Assembly (NCBI GenBank): GCA_903958995.1
Contig: CAJBVG010000158.1
Coordinates: 1-8,279, forward strand
Direction: 5' to 3'
Length of the DNA: 8,279 nucleotides
Origin: an uncultured bacterium
GTDB lineage: Bacteria > Bacteroidota > Bacteroidia > Sphingobacteriales > Sphingobacteriaceae
Shown here: positions 6,448 to 8,279 of the stretch, piece after piece
Numbering within the stretch: the stretch's first letter is position 1
Layout of the letters: each line of letters starts with the position of its first letter
Translations under genes and position numbers: made by a program
Notes under the pieces: generated by a model
Database searches by the model: none
Told to the model about the DNA's origin: nothing
The model's input: the letters and a program-made list of their open reading frames with translations, nothing else

Positions 6448-7857
6448 ATGAATATTTTAAATAGAAAAACGATATTAATATGCCTCGCATCAGCACTCAT
6501 TACAGCCCCAATGGGATGTACTAGAGAATTATCTGACGATGCCGTATTGCCTACATTTCCAAACACAGCCGAAATTTTTACGGACAACTTCATAGGTTTA
6601 GGTTCTGATTTTTATTTACCATTTGGCGATGCAAAACCCGATGTGTTTTCAGTAGATATGACAGAAGGTTTTGAAAGTGATGCGTCTGTAAGAATTGACG
6701 TACCGAATAATACAGACCCTTCTGGAACATACGCTGGTGCAATCTTTAGAGTAGATGGTGTAGGTAGAAATCTTACGGGTTTTGATGCGCTTACTTTTTA
6801 TGTAAAAGCATCAACAGGCACACTACTTGGTGATGTTGGTTTCGGTATAGATTACCTTGGCGACAAAAACAAAATTTCTATACAAAACGTAAATGTGGGA
6901 ACCAGTTGGACAAAAGTGATTATTCCTATTCCAGATCCATCTATACTCTTAAGTGAGCGAGGTGTATTCTGGTTTGCAGCAGGGACTAATGGAACTAATG
7001 GTTCTGGTTATACGCTTTGGTTTGATGAAATAAAATTCGAAAAATTGGGTACGGTAGGGAATCCAACCTCCAATATTATGAATGGCCTAAACAGTACTGT
7101 AAATACATTCGTGGGTGCTACTGTTAATGTAACTGATATCAACCATGTATTCAACTTAGTTAATGGTCAGGATGTGAAGGTGGGATCAACAACTTCCTAT
7201 TGTGATTTTTTCAGTTCCGATACATCTATTGCTACAGTTTCTGATGCGGGGGTGGTAAGTGTACTTGCGCAAGGTACTGTAGAAATAACAGCTAAAGTAA
7301 GAGGCGTAGATGCTAAAGGTAAATTAATAATTGTTTCTAAAGGCGATTTGCCCGGAGCACCTGTTCCAACTCGCCCGCAGGTTGATGTGAAGTCGATTTT
7401 TAGTGATACCTATGTTGATGCTACGGTAAGTAATTTCACACCAGGTTTTGGAGGTTCTACTGCTGTAACCGAAGTGTTAAATACTGGCTCTGGTAAAGTC
7501 TTACAATACAGTACGAATAATTACACAGGAATAATGTTTGTTGAAGACCCAATTAACGCGTCATCTTTAGGATTTTTACATGTTGATGTTTATGTTGAAA
7601 ATGCAGCATCAAGTATTGGTATTCAAATTAGAGATATTGGAGCGAATAAACTTATTGAAACAGATGTTAATACCGGAAATGCTTTAGGCGACGATAAAGA
7701 TTTTAGAACTACGTTAACTGGTTTCCAAACCGGTGTTTGGAAGTCGTTTGAGATTCCTTTGGGTGGTAATATTGCCAATCAAAAGAGCAACATTGGAGCT
7801 ATCATTTTAACAGGTGGTCCTAATTTCATCATGGATAATATTTATTTCTATCGTTAA
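6448..7857 (+). CDS. Putative surface glycan-binding lipoprotein: two jelly-roll-like domains around a Big-type domain
   Basis: This is a 469-residue predicted lipoprotein with no recognisable catalytic motif. A hydrophobic signal ends in APMGC, making Cys24 the likely lipidated residue; the Pro at -3 is atypical. The mature start CTRELSDDA contains an acidic patch like Bacteroidota lipoprotein export signals, so surface exposure is likely. Residues 36-199 and 313-469 look like related beta-sandwich, carbohydrate-binding-module-like domains: they open with IFTDNF and IFSDTY, and close with WFDEIKF and IMDNIYF. Between them, about 206-296 reads as an immunoglobulin-like Big2 domain (SSDTSIATVSDAGVVSVLAQ, then GTVEITAKV). 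The gene lies 31 bases after the glycosidase-barrel gene and 27 before the GH16 gene, consistent with one transcript. By position it would capture glucan at the surface, like SusE/F or other surface glycan-binding proteins, though I see no sequence match to those. The ATG at 6448 has a purine-rich AAGAAGAAAAAG just upstream. The binding role is inferred. Confidence 0.78.
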   Translation: MNILNRKTILICLASALITAPMGCTRELSDDAVLPTFPNTAEIFTDNFIGLGSDFYLPFGDAKPDVFSVDMTEGFESDASVRIDVPNNTDPSGTYAGAIFRVDGVGRNLTGFDALTFYVKASTGTLLGDVGFGIDYLGDKNKISIQNVNVGTSWTKVIIPIPDPSILLSERGVFWFAAGTNGTNGSGYTLWFDEIKFEKLGTVGNPTSNIMNGLNSTVNTFVGATVNVTDINHVFNLVNGQDVKVGSTTSYCDFFSSDTSIATVSDAGVVSVLAQGTVEITAKVRGVDAKGKLIIVSKGDLPGAPVPTRPQVDVKSIFSDTYVDATVSNFTPGFGGSTAVTEVLNTGSGKVLQYSTNNYTGIMFVEDPINASSLGFLHVDVYVENAASSIGIQIRDIGANKLIETDVNTGNALGDDKDFRTTLTGFQTGVWKSFEIPLGGNIANQKSNIGAIILTGGPNFIMDNIYFYR

Positions 7858-7884
7858 AAAATCATCACACGAAAAATTAGATTT

Positions 7885-8279
7885 ATGAAACATTCATATA
7901 AAACAATACTATTCGCTTCACTCGTTATTATGATAGCTGGTTGTGAAGTGGAGCCTAAACAAACTTTAACCGATAGAAATTTTGAATTGGTATGGAGTGA
8001 TGATTTTAATGGTGCTGCAGGCAGCGCACCTAGCGCCGAAAAATGGGCGAACGATCTAGGTACTGGTCAAAACGGTTGGGGAAATAATGAACTACAATCC
8101 TATACCCAGAGTCCACAAAATATTGCCCTAGATGGTTCTGGAAATTTAGTAATTACTGCTAGAAAAGATTTGTTTGGTAATTATACCTCAGCTCGTATAA
8201 AAACAGAAGGTTTATTTACTCAAAAATATGGCCGTATAGAAGCTCGTATTAAAACACCAACAGGCTCAGGCATATGGCC
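7885..8279 (+). CDS. GH16 endo-beta-glucanase (laminarinase type) lipoprotein, 3'-truncated by the window edge
   Basis: This frame opens at the ATG at 7885 and stays open to the right edge, giving 131 complete codons. Residues 1-20 form a lipoprotein signal ending in the lipobox IAGC (Cys20 lipidated). The GH16 beta-jelly-roll starts near residue 33: LVWSDDFNG (35-43), WGNNELQSYT (65-74), LVITARKD (88-95), YTSARIKTEGLF (100-111) and YGRIEARIK (115-123). These are hallmark N-terminal motifs of bacterial endo-beta-1,3-glucanases and beta-1,3(4)-glucanases of the laminarinase branch. The catalytic ExDxxE motif should lie just past the edge and is not seen. The enzyme would cleave laminarin or mixed-linkage beta-glucan from a membrane anchor, supplying oligosaccharides to the upstream gene products. 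It follows the binding lipoprotein by 27 bases with no terminator, so it is probably cotranscribed. Confidence 0.92.
   Translation, partial: MKHSYKTILFASLVIMIAGCEVEPKQTLTDRNFELVWSDDFNGAAGSAPSAEKWANDLGTGQNGWGNNELQSYTQSPQNIALDGSGNLVITARKDLFGNYTSARIKTEGLFTQKYGRIEARIKTPTGSGIW

Overview
The window looks like a chromosomal segment of a low-GC member of the Bacteroidota, most likely a flavobacterium or close relative. The reasons are the AT-rich DNA, very A/T-rich leader regions without clear Shine-Dalgarno sequences, a TPR-linked hybrid histidine kinase, and two lipoproteins beside glycoside hydrolases in the style of a polysaccharide utilization locus (PUL). This taxonomic call is an inference from gene content, not from a marker gene.

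Layout. Bases 1-1284 (+) hold the 3' part of a soluble hybrid sensor kinase that is open at the left edge. It ends at a strong stem-loop (1283-1314) shared with the convergent gene at 1333-3000 (-), a FucP-like sugar permease of the major facilitator superfamily. A 281-base AT-rich divergent intergenic region (3001-3281) carries a perfect inverted repeat and a tandem octamer, and then a three-gene + strand cluster begins. Its members are a 1044-residue protein with an N-terminal clan-A-type glycosidase barrel and a C-terminal outer-membrane beta-barrel (3282-6416), a carbohydrate-binding-type lipoprotein (6448-7857), and the 5' part of a GH16 laminarinase-type lipoprotein (7885 to the right edge). 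Gaps of 31 and 27 bases without a terminator suggest one operon.

How it may work together (inference). The GH16 enzyme points to a beta-1,3-glucan (laminarin-like) or mixed-linkage beta-glucan as substrate. The lipoproteins would bind and cut the polymer at the cell surface. The glycosidase-barrel fusion would pass oligosaccharides through the outer membrane and process them next to its own pore. The divergent permease would carry the released sugar across the inner membrane. No SusC/SusD pair is visible here, although one could lie beyond the right edge.

The most unusual item is the glycosidase/outer-membrane-barrel fusion. Second is the permease, which lacks both acidic residues known for proton coupling in E. 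coli FucP and has about four extra hydrophobic segments.
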